From Streptomyces antnestii (lineage in GTDB: Bacteria; Actinomycetota; Actinomycetes; Streptomycetales; Streptomycetaceae): 64,000 bases of DNA. The stretch spans positions 1-64,000 of the forward strand of contig NZ_RZYA01000026.1 of the NCBI RefSeq assembly GCF_004005495.1. The letters run 5' to 3'. The position numbers and the translations under genes are program-made. The notes below the pieces were generated by a model that was not told the origin of the DNA, searched no databases, and was given only the letters and a program-made list of their open reading frames with translations. Shown piece after piece: positions 53,874-62,684 of this stretch; positions within the stretch are counted from its first letter, which is position 1, and each line of letters opens with the position of its first letter.

Positions 53874-53946
53874 TCCGGTGGTCGCCCCTCAGTCCCCGCG
53901 TCGCTGTGCGTATGTCTGTGTGTGTCTGCCCGCACGACCCTAACGA

Positions 53947-54546
53947 CTATTCGGGCAGCTGGAGTTCCAGGTCGGCGCGCGGCGCGACGCCTTCGCGGGT
54001 GACCGTGGCGAGCAGCTGGGCGATCGGTCCGTGGCCCGGCAGCTGGGCCTCGGGGTCCACGTCGTACCAGGGAGCGAGGACGAAGGCGCGCTGGTGCGCG
54101 CGGGGGTGAGGGAGCGTGAGGACCGGGTCGTCGGAGACGACGTCGGCGTACGTGACGATGTCGACGTCGATGGTGCGGGCGCCCCAGCGCTCGTCGCGGA
54201 CGCGGTCGAAGGCCTCCTCGACGGCGTGCGCCCGCTCCAGGAGGGAGGACGGGGGCAGCGTCGTCCTGACCACGATCACCGCGTTGAAGTACGCGGGCTG
54301 GCTGCCCGGGTCGACGCCCCACGGCTCGGTCTCGTAGACGGGGGAGACGGCCTTGACGCGGACGCCGGGGGTGTCCTCCAGGGCGTCGATGGCGCCCTGG
54401 AGGGTCTCCAGCCGGTTACCCAGGTTCGAGCCGAGGGCGATCACCGCGCGCTTGGGGTTGGAGAGCGTGGTGTCGGCGGCGTCCACCTGTTCCACCACGG
54501 AGGCGGGCACCGGCTGTACGGTCGGGTCGCTCTGCGTCGGTTTCAT
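53947..54546 (-). CDS. folK: HPPK, 6-hydroxymethyl-dihydropterin pyrophosphokinase
   Basis: The product has 199 residues. It transfers pyrophosphate from ATP to hydroxymethyl-dihydropterin. After a variable 30-residue leader it has RAVIALGSNLGNRLETLQGA, VYETEPWGVDPGSQPAYFNA and the signature DERWGARTIDVDIVTYADVV, then LPHPRAHQRAFVLAPWYDVD. The ATG overlaps the folB stop (ATGA), so translation is coupled. Confidence 0.96.
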   Translation of the reverse strand: MKPTQSDPTVQPVPASVVEQVDAADTTLSNPKRAVIALGSNLGNRLETLQGAIDALEDTPGVRVKAVSPVYETEPWGVDPGSQPAYFNAVIVVRTTLPPSSLLERAHAVEEAFDRVRDERWGARTIDVDIVTYADVVSDDPVLTLPHPRAHQRAFVLAPWYDVDPEAQLPGHGPIAQLLATVTREGVAPRADLELQLPE

Positions 54547-54902
54547 ACACGGCTCCGGGTGATGGTGACGGTCACGTCGTCGAAGGGGACGGTGATCGGG
54601 GCGTCCGGCTTGTGGACGCAGACCTCGACCTCCAGGACGCCCTCGTGCTTCAGACACGTCCCGGCGATGCGCTCGGCGAGAGTCTCGATGAGGTCGACCG
54701 GCTCGCCCTCGACGACGGCCACGACCTCCTCCGCCACGATGCCGTAGTGCACGGTCTTCGCCAGGTCGTCGTCGGCCGCGGCCGCGCGTGTGTCCAGTCC
54801 GAGCACCAGGTCCACGATGAAGGTCTGGCCCTCCTCGCGCTCCTTGGGGAAGACGCCATGGTGCCCGCGGGCCTTGAGGCCGCGCAGCGCGACACGATCC
54901 AC
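54543..54902 (-). CDS. folB: Dihydroneopterin aldolase
   Basis: The product has 119 residues from the GTG at 54902 (CAGGAG 8 nt upstream). It has DRVALRGLKARGHHGVFPKE, VHYGIVAEEVVAVVEGEPVD and LIETLAERIAGTCLKHEGVL, with the catalytic Lys in VCVHKPDAPI. It cleaves dihydroneopterin to hydroxymethyl-dihydropterin, the FolK substrate. About 220 bp separate it from the NTF2-like gene upstream. Confidence 0.95.
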   Translation of the reverse strand: MDRVALRGLKARGHHGVFPKEREEGQTFIVDLVLGLDTRAAAADDDLAKTVHYGIVAEEVVAVVEGEPVDLIETLAERIAGTCLKHEGVLEVEVCVHKPDAPITVPFDDVTVTITRSRV

Positions 54903-55125
54903 GCGAATCACTCCTGCAATCGTCGGTAGTGGCGGGTTCGTACCGAGTGCGGTCGGTACACCAGCCGCGATCGAATCTACCTGCGAGCACCGACAGCGCT
55001 TGCCCGCGGGGGCTCTGGACAAGGCGGCTCCCCGCTGGTAGCCGCCCCTACCCATCGGTGACCTCAGGCAATCACGAGGAAACCCACGGGGACGCGTTCA
55101 CGCCGTCCGGACCGCCAGGAGCCAC

Positions 55126-55689
55126 TCAGGGGGCGGTGTCGGCGTCTTCCGGGCCTTCCGGGTCTTGTGGGCCCGCGTCCGCCTCGTCCTCGGTGAGGAC
55201 CGGCGACGCGTGGTGCGACCAGAGTTTCCAGCCGTCACGTGTGCGACGGAACACATTCGTGGCGACGACGCGCTGGCCGACGAGCGGGCCGAGCTCGCCG
55301 CCCTCCTCGGGGGCCGGGCCGCCGCTGAGGATGTTCTCGGTGCAGGTGACCAGGGCCGTGTCGGCGACGACGCTGATGCGTACATCTGTGAGGAAGAACT
55401 GGATGTACTCGGTGTTCGCCATGATCAGCACGTACGACCGCAGGACCTCGCCGCGGCCGGTGAGGACCGGCCAGCCGGGGTGAACGCAGCTGACGGACGT
55501 GTCGTCGGCCTCTTCGGAGTCCTCGGTGTAGGTGACGTCCTCTGGGGCGAGCCAGAGCGTCGTCAGGAGTTCGAAGTCGCCCCGCTCCAGGGCCTCGTAG
55601 AAGGCGCGGTTGGCGCGGTCCACGGCGTCCGTGTCGGTGCGCGGGCCCTTCGGGCCGCCCGGCTCGTCGGGCTCCCTCGGTGGGGTCAC
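55126..55689 (-). CDS. NTF2-like (SnoaL/DUF4440-type) protein
   Basis: The product has 187 residues from the GTG at 55689, overlapping the folP stop (GTGA) and preceded by AAGGAG. The cone-shaped NTF2 fold is suggested by DRANRAFYEALERGDFELLT, CVHPGWPVLTGRGEVLRSYV and VVATNVFRRTRDGWKLWSHH. The N- and C-termini are charged and disordered. No catalytic role is known. The tight coupling to folP is conserved in Streptomyces as far as I recall, so a role near folate metabolism is possible. Confidence 0.85.
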   Translation of the reverse strand: MTPPREPDEPGGPKGPRTDTDAVDRANRAFYEALERGDFELLTTLWLAPEDVTYTEDSEEADDTSVSCVHPGWPVLTGRGEVLRSYVLIMANTEYIQFFLTDVRISVVADTALVTCTENILSGGPAPEEGGELGPLVGQRVVATNVFRRTRDGWKLWSHHASPVLTEDEADAGPQDPEGPEDADTAP

Positions 55690-56549
55690 TGGGCTCCTTC
55701 TACGGCGCGGGCGACCCGGACGGCGTCCGCGGTGGCGCGGACCTCGTGGACGCGGACCGCCCAGGCGCCCTGGTGGGCGGCGATCGCGGAGACGGCGGCC
55801 GTGGCGGCGTCGCGTTCGCGGGCCGGCGGCGGGGCGCCCTGCTCGCCGGCCAGCACATGGCCGAGGAACCGCTTGCGGGAGGCGGCCACCAGGAGGGGGT
55901 GGCCGAGGGCGCGCAGCTCCTTCAGGTGGGCCAGGAGCCGGAGGTCGTGGCCGGCCTCCTTGGAGAAGCCGAGGCCGGGGTCGACGACGACGCGGTCGGG
56001 GGCGATGCCGCCCTCGATGACGGCCTCCACGCGCGCGTGGAGCTCGGCGACGACTTCGGCGACCACGTCCTCGTAGACGCCCTTGACGTTGCCTCCCTCC
56101 AGGAAGCCGCGCCAGTGCATCACGACGAAGGGGGCGCCCGCCGCGGCGACGACGGGGACCATCGCCGGGTCGGCGAGGCCGCCGCTGACGTCGTTGACGA
56201 GGGAGGCGCCGGCCGCGAGGGAGCGCTCGGCCACGGAGGCGCGCATCGTGTCGACGGACACGGCGACGCCTTCGGAGGCCAGGCCCCGGACGACGGGGAT
56301 GACGCGCTTGAGCTCCTCGTCCTCGTCGACACGGGTGGCGCCGGGACGCGTCGACTCGCCGCCGACGTCGACCATGTCGGCGCCTCGCGCGACCAGGTCG
56401 AGGCCGTGCTTCACGGCGGCCGTCGTATCGAACCAGCGGCCGCCGTCGGAGAAGGAATCGGGCGTCACATTGACGACTCCCATGACCGCGCAGCGGTCCC
56501 ATTCGGGAAGGCCTGTGACATGGCCTCGGTGGCCCTGCGACGTGCTCAT
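55686..56549 (-). CDS. folP: Dihydropteroate synthase
   Basis: The product has 287 residues from the ATG at 56549. It condenses p-aminobenzoate with the pterin pyrophosphate and is the sulfonamide target. Landmarks are AVMGVVNVTPDSFSDGGRWF, GADMVDVGGESTRPGATRVD, VAVSVDTMRASVAERSLAAG, SLVNDVSGGLADPAM, RVVVDPGLGFSKEAGHDLRL and PLLVAASRKRFLGHVLAGEQ. It is the first gene of the leftward folate unit and diverges in function, not direction, from folE 3 kb away. Confidence 0.97.
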   Translation of the reverse strand: MSTSQGHRGHVTGLPEWDRCAVMGVVNVTPDSFSDGGRWFDTTAAVKHGLDLVARGADMVDVGGESTRPGATRVDEDEELKRVIPVVRGLASEGVAVSVDTMRASVAERSLAAGASLVNDVSGGLADPAMVPVVAAAGAPFVVMHWRGFLEGGNVKGVYEDVVAEVVAELHARVEAVIEGGIAPDRVVVDPGLGFSKEAGHDLRLLAHLKELRALGHPLLVAASRKRFLGHVLAGEQGAPPPARERDAATAAVSAIAAHQGAWAVRVHEVRATADAVRVARAVEGAQ

Positions 56550-56608
56550 GCCTTCAAGCCTAGGCCCGGCGGCCCGGTGGCCGTGCCACGGCGGGATGCC
56601 GTGGGGCG

Positions 56609-58498
56609 TCAGGCGGCCGCCGCCTCCCGTTCGCGGGGCTCGTGGGCGCAGGGCAGGGGCGTGGCCGGGCGCCGGCGCAGGAGGCGCGGCGGGGTCAGGT
56701 GCACGAAGCCCTCCGCCTGCATCGCGGCGAGGCCGATGCGGGGCAGGTCGCGGGGCGAGCGGTAGACGACGAAGCGGGGCTCCCAGCGCGGCCGGAACTT
56801 CGCGTTGAACCGGTACAGCGACTCGATCTGGAACCAGCGGGACAGGAAGACGAGCAGTCCGCGCCACGCCCGCAGGAACGGACCCGCGCCGATCTTCTCG
56901 CCGCGGGCGAGGGCCGCGCGGAACATCGCGAAGTTCAGCGAGACACGGGTGATGCCGAGTCCCGGGGCGGCCTGGAGCGCGGCGACGATGAGCAGTTCGT
57001 TCATGCCCGGGTCGGCGGCGCGGTCGCGGCGCATCAGGTCGAGGGAGACCCCGTCGGCGCCCCAGGGCACGAAGTGGAGGACGGCCTTCAGGTCGCCGTG
57101 CGGGCCGGCCGGGCCGTCGGTCCTGTGGGCGGTGGCGACCAGGCAGTCCCCGTCCGCGGCGTCGCCGATGCGGCCGAGCGCCATGGAGAAGCCGCGTTCG
57201 GTGTCGGTGCCGCGCCAGTCGTCGGCGGCGCGCCGGATCCGCTCCAGCTCCTGCTCGCCCAGGTCACGGACGCGCCGCACCCGGGTCTCGTAGCCATTGC
57301 GCTCGATTCGCTTGACCATCTGGCGTACGTTGCGCATCGCACGCCCGGCCAGGGAGAAATCCGAGGTCTCCACCACCGCCTCGTCGCCCAGTTCGAGTGC
57401 GTCCAGGCCGGTCTCGCGGGTCCAGACCTCGCCGCCCGTCTCGGAGCAGCCCATGACGGCGGGGGTCCACGAGTGGGCCTTGGCCTCGTCCATGAACCGC
57501 TCGATGGCTCCCGGCCATGCCTCCACGTCCCCGATGGGGTCGCCGCTCGCGAGCATCACGCCCGACACGACGCGGTAGCAGACCGCCGCCTTGCCGCTGG
57601 GCGAGAAGACGACCGCCTTGTCGCGGCGGAGCGCGAAGTGCCCGAGCGAGTCGCGGGCGCCGTGCTTCTCCAGGAGGGCGCGAAGCCGCGCCTCGTCGTC
57701 CTCGGTGAGGCGCGCGGCCGGATGCTCGGGACGCAGCGCCAGGTAGATGGTGGTGAGGGCGGTGAGCAGGCCGAGCGCGCCGAGGGAGCAGGCCACGGTC
57801 CAGGAGGTGCCGCCCGCGTAGTCGACGGGGCCGTCCATGCCGAACAGGCCGTACAGGACGTGTTCCAGACGGTCCGACAGGCTCGGGTCGCCGACCAGTT
57901 TCCTCGGGTGGACGCTGACGATGGCGAGGCCGATGACGATCGAACCGGCGCCCATCAGGACGAAGTTCGCGAGGGCGCGCCAGCGGCTGCGCGGGTCGGG
58001 CAGGGCCGCGAACTCATTCCGGTGGCGCAGCAGCAGCGTCAGGAGGACGAGCGGTATCAGCACGCCGGCCAGGGAGTGCCGGTACGCGAACTGCGCTGCC
58101 GCGCCGATCGGCAGGAGCGCCACGGCCGCGCGCCAGGCCCGGCGTTTGCGGCGCCGCAGCCCGTGCGCGAGGAGCAGCAGCAGGACGCCCGCGCTGAGGG
58201 CGAGCGCGGCCGCGTACGGGCCGAGGGCGCCGGGCAGTACCTCGGCCAGCGCGTGCATGCGGCTGTGCCGGAACCGGGGGAAGACGCCCGCCGCGATGTC
58301 GAGGAGTCCGACGAGGACGGAGGCCCTGGCGATCAGGGCGGGCACGGCCTCCGGACGCGGGCCCCGTATTACTCGGCGCAGGTACCGTGTCCTGTCCGGA
58401 ACCTCGCCTGACATATCGGCATCTATCCTGACAGACATCGCATCCCGTAGTTCCGCGAGAGGGTTCGAAGCCGGTGCCAATTCCGGCATCGGTCGCAT
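56609..58498 (-). CDS. MprF-like membrane aminoacyltransferase (DUF2156)
   Basis: From the ATG at 58498 (GAGGG 4 nt upstream) the product has 629 residues; in-frame starts exist at 58537, 58438 and 58414. About seven helices fill the first half (VPALIARASVLVGLLDIAAG through VACSLGALGLLTALTTIYLA). The second half is a cytoplasmic GNAT-like DUF2156 domain: LGHFALRRDKAVVFSPSGKA, ARTEG-like SDFSLAGRAMRNVRQMVKRI and RWFQIESLYRFNAKFRPRWE. Relatives transfer Lys or Ala from aminoacyl-tRNA to phosphatidylglycerol and give resistance to cationic peptides. Some actinobacterial copies carry a fused LysRS, but this one does not. Confidence 0.86.
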   Translation of the reverse strand: MRPMPELAPASNPLAELRDAMSVRIDADMSGEVPDRTRYLRRVIRGPRPEAVPALIARASVLVGLLDIAAGVFPRFRHSRMHALAEVLPGALGPYAAALALSAGVLLLLLAHGLRRRKRRAWRAAVALLPIGAAAQFAYRHSLAGVLIPLVLLTLLLRHRNEFAALPDPRSRWRALANFVLMGAGSIVIGLAIVSVHPRKLVGDPSLSDRLEHVLYGLFGMDGPVDYAGGTSWTVACSLGALGLLTALTTIYLALRPEHPAARLTEDDEARLRALLEKHGARDSLGHFALRRDKAVVFSPSGKAAVCYRVVSGVMLASGDPIGDVEAWPGAIERFMDEAKAHSWTPAVMGCSETGGEVWTRETGLDALELGDEAVVETSDFSLAGRAMRNVRQMVKRIERNGYETRVRRVRDLGEQELERIRRAADDWRGTDTERGFSMALGRIGDAADGDCLVATAHRTDGPAGPHGDLKAVLHFVPWGADGVSLDLMRRDRAADPGMNELLIVAALQAAPGLGITRVSLNFAMFRAALARGEKIGAGPFLRAWRGLLVFLSRWFQIESLYRFNAKFRPRWEPRFVVYRSPRDLPRIGLAAMQAEGFVHLTPPRLLRRRPATPLPCAHEPREREAAAA

Positions 58499-58598
58499 TG
58501 CGCCCTCTAGGACGGGACTTGGGGGAGGCGGGTTCACCCAGCAAGGTAAATCGGTGGAAAAGGTTCAGTAAGAGAGAAAGCGCAGGCGGTACAGCACG

Positions 58599-59717
58599 AT
58601 GGGTCTCACGAGCAGAAAAGTCCTTGCGCTCGCGGTCGTTGTGGCCGTGCTCCTCTTCATCGGCACGGTGTGGCTGTGGCCGCGCCTCGCGCACCGCGAC
58701 TGGCGGGCCGTGGCCGGCCGGGTGGGGTTGCTCCTGGCGACGCAGCTCACGCTCTTCCTCTCGGTCGGGCTCGCCGTCAATCAGGCGTTCGGCTTCTACG
58801 CCACCTGGGACGACCTCCTCGGCAGAGAACAGGGCCAGGGTGTCGTGACCGATCTGAACGTCGCCGCGGGCAGAGGCCCCCTGAACGTCGTCGGCACGAG
58901 CTACGTGAACGTGCCCGGCGGCTCACGCCCCTCCGTCGGCGGCCAGATCCAGAAGATCGACATCCTCGGGAAGCGCACCCACATCGCCACCTCGGCGTTC
59001 GTCTATCTGCCGCCCGAGTACTTCCGGGCGGGCTCCAGGCGCCGGAGCTTCCCCGCCGCGGTCGTCCTCACCGGCTATCCCGGTACCGCCGAGGCGCTCA
59101 TCAAGGGCCTGCACTACCCGTCCACGGCCCACCAGCAGGCCAAGGCGGGCGCGATGCGGCCGATGATCCTGGTGATGCTGCGGCCGGCCGTGGCGCCGCC
59201 GCGGGACACAGAGTGCGTGGACGTACCGAAGGGCCCGCGGACGGAGTCGTTCTTCGCCCAGGACCTGCCCCAGGTGATCTCCGCGCACTACAGGGTCGAC
59301 CGCAAGCCCGGCGGCTGGGGCATCGTCGGCGACTCCACGGGCGGCTACTGCGCCCTGAAACTCGCCATGCACCACCCCGACGTGTACGGCGCGGGGGCGG
59401 GCCTGTCCCCGTACTACAAGGCGCCCATCGACCCCACCACGGGCGACCTCTTCCACGGGGACCAGGCTCTTGAACGGCGCGCCGACCTGATGTGGGTCCT
59501 GAAACACGGGACGCCGCCCGGCACGTCGCTGCTCGTCACCACGAGCAAGCACGGGGAGAAGGACTACAGGGCCACGATGCGGTTCATCCACGCTGTGAAG
59601 CCGCCCACCCAGGTGTCGTCGATCGTCCTGAACAGCGGCGGCCACAACTTCAACACCTGGCGCCGCGAGATCCCGGCCACGCTCGTGTGGATGAGCGCAC
59701 GCCTCACGAAGAGCTGA
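58599..59717 (+). CDS. Membrane-anchored esterase (antigen-85/esterase-D fold)
   Basis: The product has 372 residues. Two N-terminal helices (about 6-26 and 43-64) precede an extracytoplasmic alpha/beta hydrolase. The nucleophile elbow is GWGIVGDSTGGYCALKLAMH (G-D-S-T-G). The acid region follows LSPYYKAPIDPTTGD, and the catalytic His is in LNSGGHNFNTWRREIPATLV near the C-terminus. The fold matches the putative-esterase family that includes mycolyltransferases. Substrate unknown; cell-envelope lipids or esters are plausible. Confidence 0.87.
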   Translation: MGLTSRKVLALAVVVAVLLFIGTVWLWPRLAHRDWRAVAGRVGLLLATQLTLFLSVGLAVNQAFGFYATWDDLLGREQGQGVVTDLNVAAGRGPLNVVGTSYVNVPGGSRPSVGGQIQKIDILGKRTHIATSAFVYLPPEYFRAGSRRRSFPAAVVLTGYPGTAEALIKGLHYPSTAHQQAKAGAMRPMILVMLRPAVAPPRDTECVDVPKGPRTESFFAQDLPQVISAHYRVDRKPGGWGIVGDSTGGYCALKLAMHHPDVYGAGAGLSPYYKAPIDPTTGDLFHGDQALERRADLMWVLKHGTPPGTSLLVTTSKHGEKDYRATMRFIHAVKPPTQVSSIVLNSGGHNFNTWRREIPATLVWMSARLTKS

Positions 59718-59757
59718 GGCGACGGCAGTCGGCAGCGGGCTGGGGGCGCCGCGAGCT

Positions 59758-59862
59758 CGCGGGCCTCGGAGCCGGGGTGCCGGGGGTGTCGGGGAGCTCA
59801 CGGGCCCTCGGAGCCGGGGGTGCCGGGGCGCTTACGGGCCCTCGGAGCCGGGGAGCTCACGG
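59758..59862. repeat. Three degenerate direct repeats in a convergent gap
   Basis: The core GGGCC(C)TCGGAGCCGGGG recurs starting near 59761, 59802 and 59836, with CGGGGAGCTCACGG around two of the copies. The gap between the esterase and ABC ATPase stops holds nothing else recognisable. G-rich repeats here may stall or terminate transcription. Confidence 0.65.
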
Positions 59863-59868
59863 CCCCCC

Positions 59869-61017
59869 TCAGAACCCCGTCACCGTCTCCAGTTCGACCT
59901 CCGCGCGCGTGATGGCCCTGGCTTCCGCCGCCGTCGAGCGGCGCAGCGCCTCGTGCAGCCGGGCCGGGGTGAGGACGCCGAGGAAGCGGCCCTCGCCCCG
60001 CTCGTCGATGACCGCGATCCAGCCCGCGTCATGCTGGAGCATCGTGGCGAACGCCCGCTTCAGGGAGGCTCCGAGAGGCAGCCACGCCTCCATGCGGCGG
60101 GCGTGCTCGCGGACCGTACCGCTCTGTACGCGCGCGTGCTCGGCGGAGATCCAGCCGTGCAGGTTGTCGTCGCCGTCGAGGACCACCGCCCACGGCGCGT
60201 CGAGCGTGGCCGGCAGCGGGTCGTCGAGGTGTACGACGGGCGGCTGTTCGAGGTCGCTCTCCTCGATGGGCGTGACCGAGAGGCGCTTGAGGCCCCGGTC
60301 CGCGCCGACGAAGTCGGCCACGTAGTCCGTCGCGGGCGCGCCGAGGACCGTCGACGGCGTGTCGAACTGCTCGATGCGGCCCTGCCCGTACACGGCGATC
60401 CGGTCGCCGAGACGGACGGCCTCCTCGATGTCGTGCGTGACGAACAGGACGGTCTTGCGCACGGCCTGCTGCAGGCGCAGGAACTCGTTCTGCAGGCGCT
60501 CGCGCACGACCGGGTCGACCGCGCCGAACGGCTCGTCCATGAGGAGCACGGGTGGGTCGGCCGCCAACGCCCGTGCCACACCGACGCGTTGGCGTTGCCC
60601 GCCGGAGAGCTGGTCGGGGTAGCGGTCACCGAACGTGCCCGGATCGAGCCCGACCAGGTCCAGGAGTTCGGCGGCACGCTCGCGGGCCTTGGCGCGCTTG
60701 ACGCCGAGGAGGTGCGGGACGGTCGCCGTGTTGTCGAGGACCGTCTTGTGCGGGAAGAGGCCGACCTGCTGGATGACGTAGCCGATGCGGCGCCGGAGTC
60801 GGACCGGGTCGACGCCGGATATGTCGTCGCCGTCGAGGAGGATCCGGCCCTCGGTCGGTTCGATGAGCCGGTTGACCATCTTCATCGTGGTGGTCTTGCC
60901 GCAGCCCGACGGCCCGACCAGCGTGACGAGTTCCCCCTCGTTCACCTCGAAGGACAGGTCGTCGACGGCCGTGGTCCCGTCGGCGTACCGCTTGGTGACG
61001 TGCTCGAACCGGATCAT
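59869..61017 (-). CDS. Glycine betaine/choline-type ABC transporter ATPase
   Basis: The product has 382 residues. The N-terminal ATPase has Walker A VTLVGPSGCGKTTTMKMVNR, Q-loop GYVIQQVGLFPHKTV, signature YPDQLSGGQRQRVGVARALA, Walker B PPVLLMDEPFGAVDPVVRER and H-loop VLFVTHDIEEAVRLGDRIAV. The C-terminal third contains a CBS pair (VREHARRMEAWLPLGASLKR, GWIAVIDERGEGRFLGVLTP) as in OpuCA/ProV. In OpuA-type systems CBS domains sense ionic strength or c-di-AMP. It is divergent from the two permease genes and the binding-protein gene, across about 185 bp. Confidence 0.93.
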   Translation of the reverse strand: MIRFEHVTKRYADGTTAVDDLSFEVNEGELVTLVGPSGCGKTTTMKMVNRLIEPTEGRILLDGDDISGVDPVRLRRRIGYVIQQVGLFPHKTVLDNTATVPHLLGVKRAKARERAAELLDLVGLDPGTFGDRYPDQLSGGQRQRVGVARALAADPPVLLMDEPFGAVDPVVRERLQNEFLRLQQAVRKTVLFVTHDIEEAVRLGDRIAVYGQGRIEQFDTPSTVLGAPATDYVADFVGADRGLKRLSVTPIEESDLEQPPVVHLDDPLPATLDAPWAVVLDGDDNLHGWISAEHARVQSGTVREHARRMEAWLPLGASLKRAFATMLQHDAGWIAVIDERGEGRFLGVLTPARLHEALRRSTAAEARAITRAEVELETVTGF

Positions 61018-61201
61018 GGGTCCCCATTGTGCCGGGCGGTCGCGGTCTGTGGGCGGCCGCCGTGTGAAGGCCGTGTTGCGCCGGGACTTGGAGTCTCGGC
61101 GATTGTCAGTGGCGGGGGCTAGGGTCGTCCGCAGTCGGAATGACGCGCTCGCGGGCGCGGTTCGCAGACATGGGTTCGGGGATTCGGGGGAGGTGGGACG
61201 G

Positions 61202-61924
61202 GTGAGCAGTCCCAACTGCATGGTGACCAACGAGTGGGTGTGCGGGGAGTACCTCCGCTCCCGCAGGCAGGAGCTGGTCGACGCGGTCGTCCAGCACATC
61301 GGCATCACGGCGGCCGCCGTCGTGATCGGGGTGCTGATCGCCTTCCCGCTGGCCCTGCTCGCCCGGCACCGGCCCGCCTTCGCGGGCCCGGTCCTCGGCC
61401 TGACGACGGTGCTCTACACGATCCCGTCGCTCGCCATGTTCTCGCTGCTGCTCCCGCTGTTCGGGCTCTCCGCCTCGCTCGTGGTCACCGGACTCGTCCT
61501 CTACTCCCTGACGATCCTGGTGCGGAACACCCTGGCGGGCCTCCAGGCCGTGCCGGAGGAGGCGAGAGAGGCGGCCCGCGGCATGGGGTACGGGCCGGTC
61601 CGGCTGCTGTGGGAGGTCGAGCTGCCGCTGGCGCTGCCCGCCCTGCTCGCCGGCGTACGGATCGCCACGGTCTCCACGGTCGCCCTGACGACGGTCGGCG
61701 CGATCATCGACTACGGCGGCCTGGGCACGCTGATCCTCGACGGGCTCGACAGCGACTTCAAGGCCCAGGTGCTCACGGCGTCCGTGCTGTGCGTGCTCCT
61801 CGCCGTGGCCGCCGACCTGCTGCTGCTCGCTCTCCAGCGGTGGCTGACCCCCTGGACCCGCGCCTCGTCCCGGGCGCCCCGAATACGCAGACGTACCACC
61901 CAGAAGGCGGCGCAGACGGCATGA
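61202..61924 (+). CDS. Osmolyte ABC transporter permease 1 (OpuCB/ProW-like)
   Basis: The product has 240 residues from the GTG at 61202 (GGAGG about 8 nt upstream). Six helices, with VVIGVLIAFPLALLARHRPA, LGLTTVLYTIPSLAMFSLLL and the EAA motif EEAREAARGMGYGPVRLLWE followed by VELPLALPALLAGVRIATVS. It contacts the divergent ATPase. The stop overlaps the ATG of the second permease (ATGA). Confidence 0.92.
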   Translation: MSSPNCMVTNEWVCGEYLRSRRQELVDAVVQHIGITAAAVVIGVLIAFPLALLARHRPAFAGPVLGLTTVLYTIPSLAMFSLLLPLFGLSASLVVTGLVLYSLTILVRNTLAGLQAVPEEAREAARGMGYGPVRLLWEVELPLALPALLAGVRIATVSTVALTTVGAIIDYGGLGTLILDGLDSDFKAQVLTASVLCVLLAVAADLLLLALQRWLTPWTRASSRAPRIRRRTTQKAAQTA

Positions 61925-62601
61925 GCGCGATGGCGGGGGCCTACGACTGGCTGACGACGGGGGCCAACTGGCAGGGCGAGAAAGGGGTGTGGCACCGGCT
62001 CGCCGAGCATCTGTACTTCAGCGGAGTCACCCTCCTGGTGTCGTGTCTGATCGCGCTCCCGCTCGCGCTGTGGCTCGGGCACATCGGCAAGGGAGGCGGC
62101 CTCGCGGTGAACGTGTCGAACGCGGGCCGTGCGGTGCCCACGCTCGGGGTGCTCGTCGTGCTGACGCTGACGCCGCTCGGCCGGCACGGGGACCTGCCGA
62201 CATTCATCGCGCTCGTCCTGTTCGCGGTGCCGCCGCTGCTGACCAACGCGTACATCGGGATGCGCGAGGTCGACCGGTCCGTCGTCGAGGCGGCGCGGGG
62301 GATGGGAATGAGCGGCGGGCAGGTGTTCCGCCGGGTCGAACTCCCGCTGGCCTACCCGATGGTGATGACCGGGGTCCGGTCGGCGGCGGTCCAGGTCATC
62401 GCGACGGCGACGCTCGCCGCGATGGCGGGCAAGGGCGGGCTCGGGCGCATCATCACCGCCGGCTTCAACCTTCAGGACACGCCTCAGGTCGTCGCGGGCG
62501 CGGTCCTGGTGGCGGTGCTCGCGCTGCTCGTGGAGGGCGTCCTGGTGGGCGTGGGGCGGGTGCTGAACCCGATGAGGGGCCGCTCCGCCGCGGCGCGCTG
62601 A
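61921..62601 (+). CDS. Osmolyte ABC transporter permease 2 (OpuCD-like)
   Basis: The product has 226 residues from the ATG at 61921, overlapping the previous stop. It has LYFSGVTLLVSCLIALPLAL, VNVSNAGRAVPTLGVLVVLT, EAA motif SVVEAARGMGMSGGQVFRRV and ATLAAMAGKGGLGRIITAGF. Two distinct permeases with one ATPase and one lipoprotein is the OpuB/OpuC arrangement for glycine betaine, carnitine or choline. Confidence 0.92.
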   Translation: MSAMAGAYDWLTTGANWQGEKGVWHRLAEHLYFSGVTLLVSCLIALPLALWLGHIGKGGGLAVNVSNAGRAVPTLGVLVVLTLTPLGRHGDLPTFIALVLFAVPPLLTNAYIGMREVDRSVVEAARGMGMSGGQVFRRVELPLAYPMVMTGVRSAAVQVIATATLAAMAGKGGLGRIITAGFNLQDTPQVVAGAVLVAVLALLVEGVLVGVGRVLNPMRGRSAAAR

Positions 62602-62608
62602 CTCCTTC

Positions 62609-62653
62609 GGACTTCCGGCTCAGGGCTTCCCGTTTCAGGACTTCCCGTTTCAG
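62609..62653. repeat. Three tandem 15-bp repeats
   Basis: Units at 62609-62623, 62624-62638 and 62639-62653 follow G(G)(A)CTTCC(C/G)G(T/C)TTCAG; the last two differ by one base. They fill the space between the permease stop and the binding-protein start and could space or stabilise the intercistronic mRNA. Confidence 0.8.
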
Positions 62654-62684
62654 ATCAATCCGGCTTTCGATTGGGTGGACAACG

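Noticed and set aside
59758-59862. G-rich repeats as a G-quadruplex or integron-like array
   Set aside because: Only three degenerate copies in a convergent gap, with no associated recombinase; an expanded terminator region is the simpler reading.
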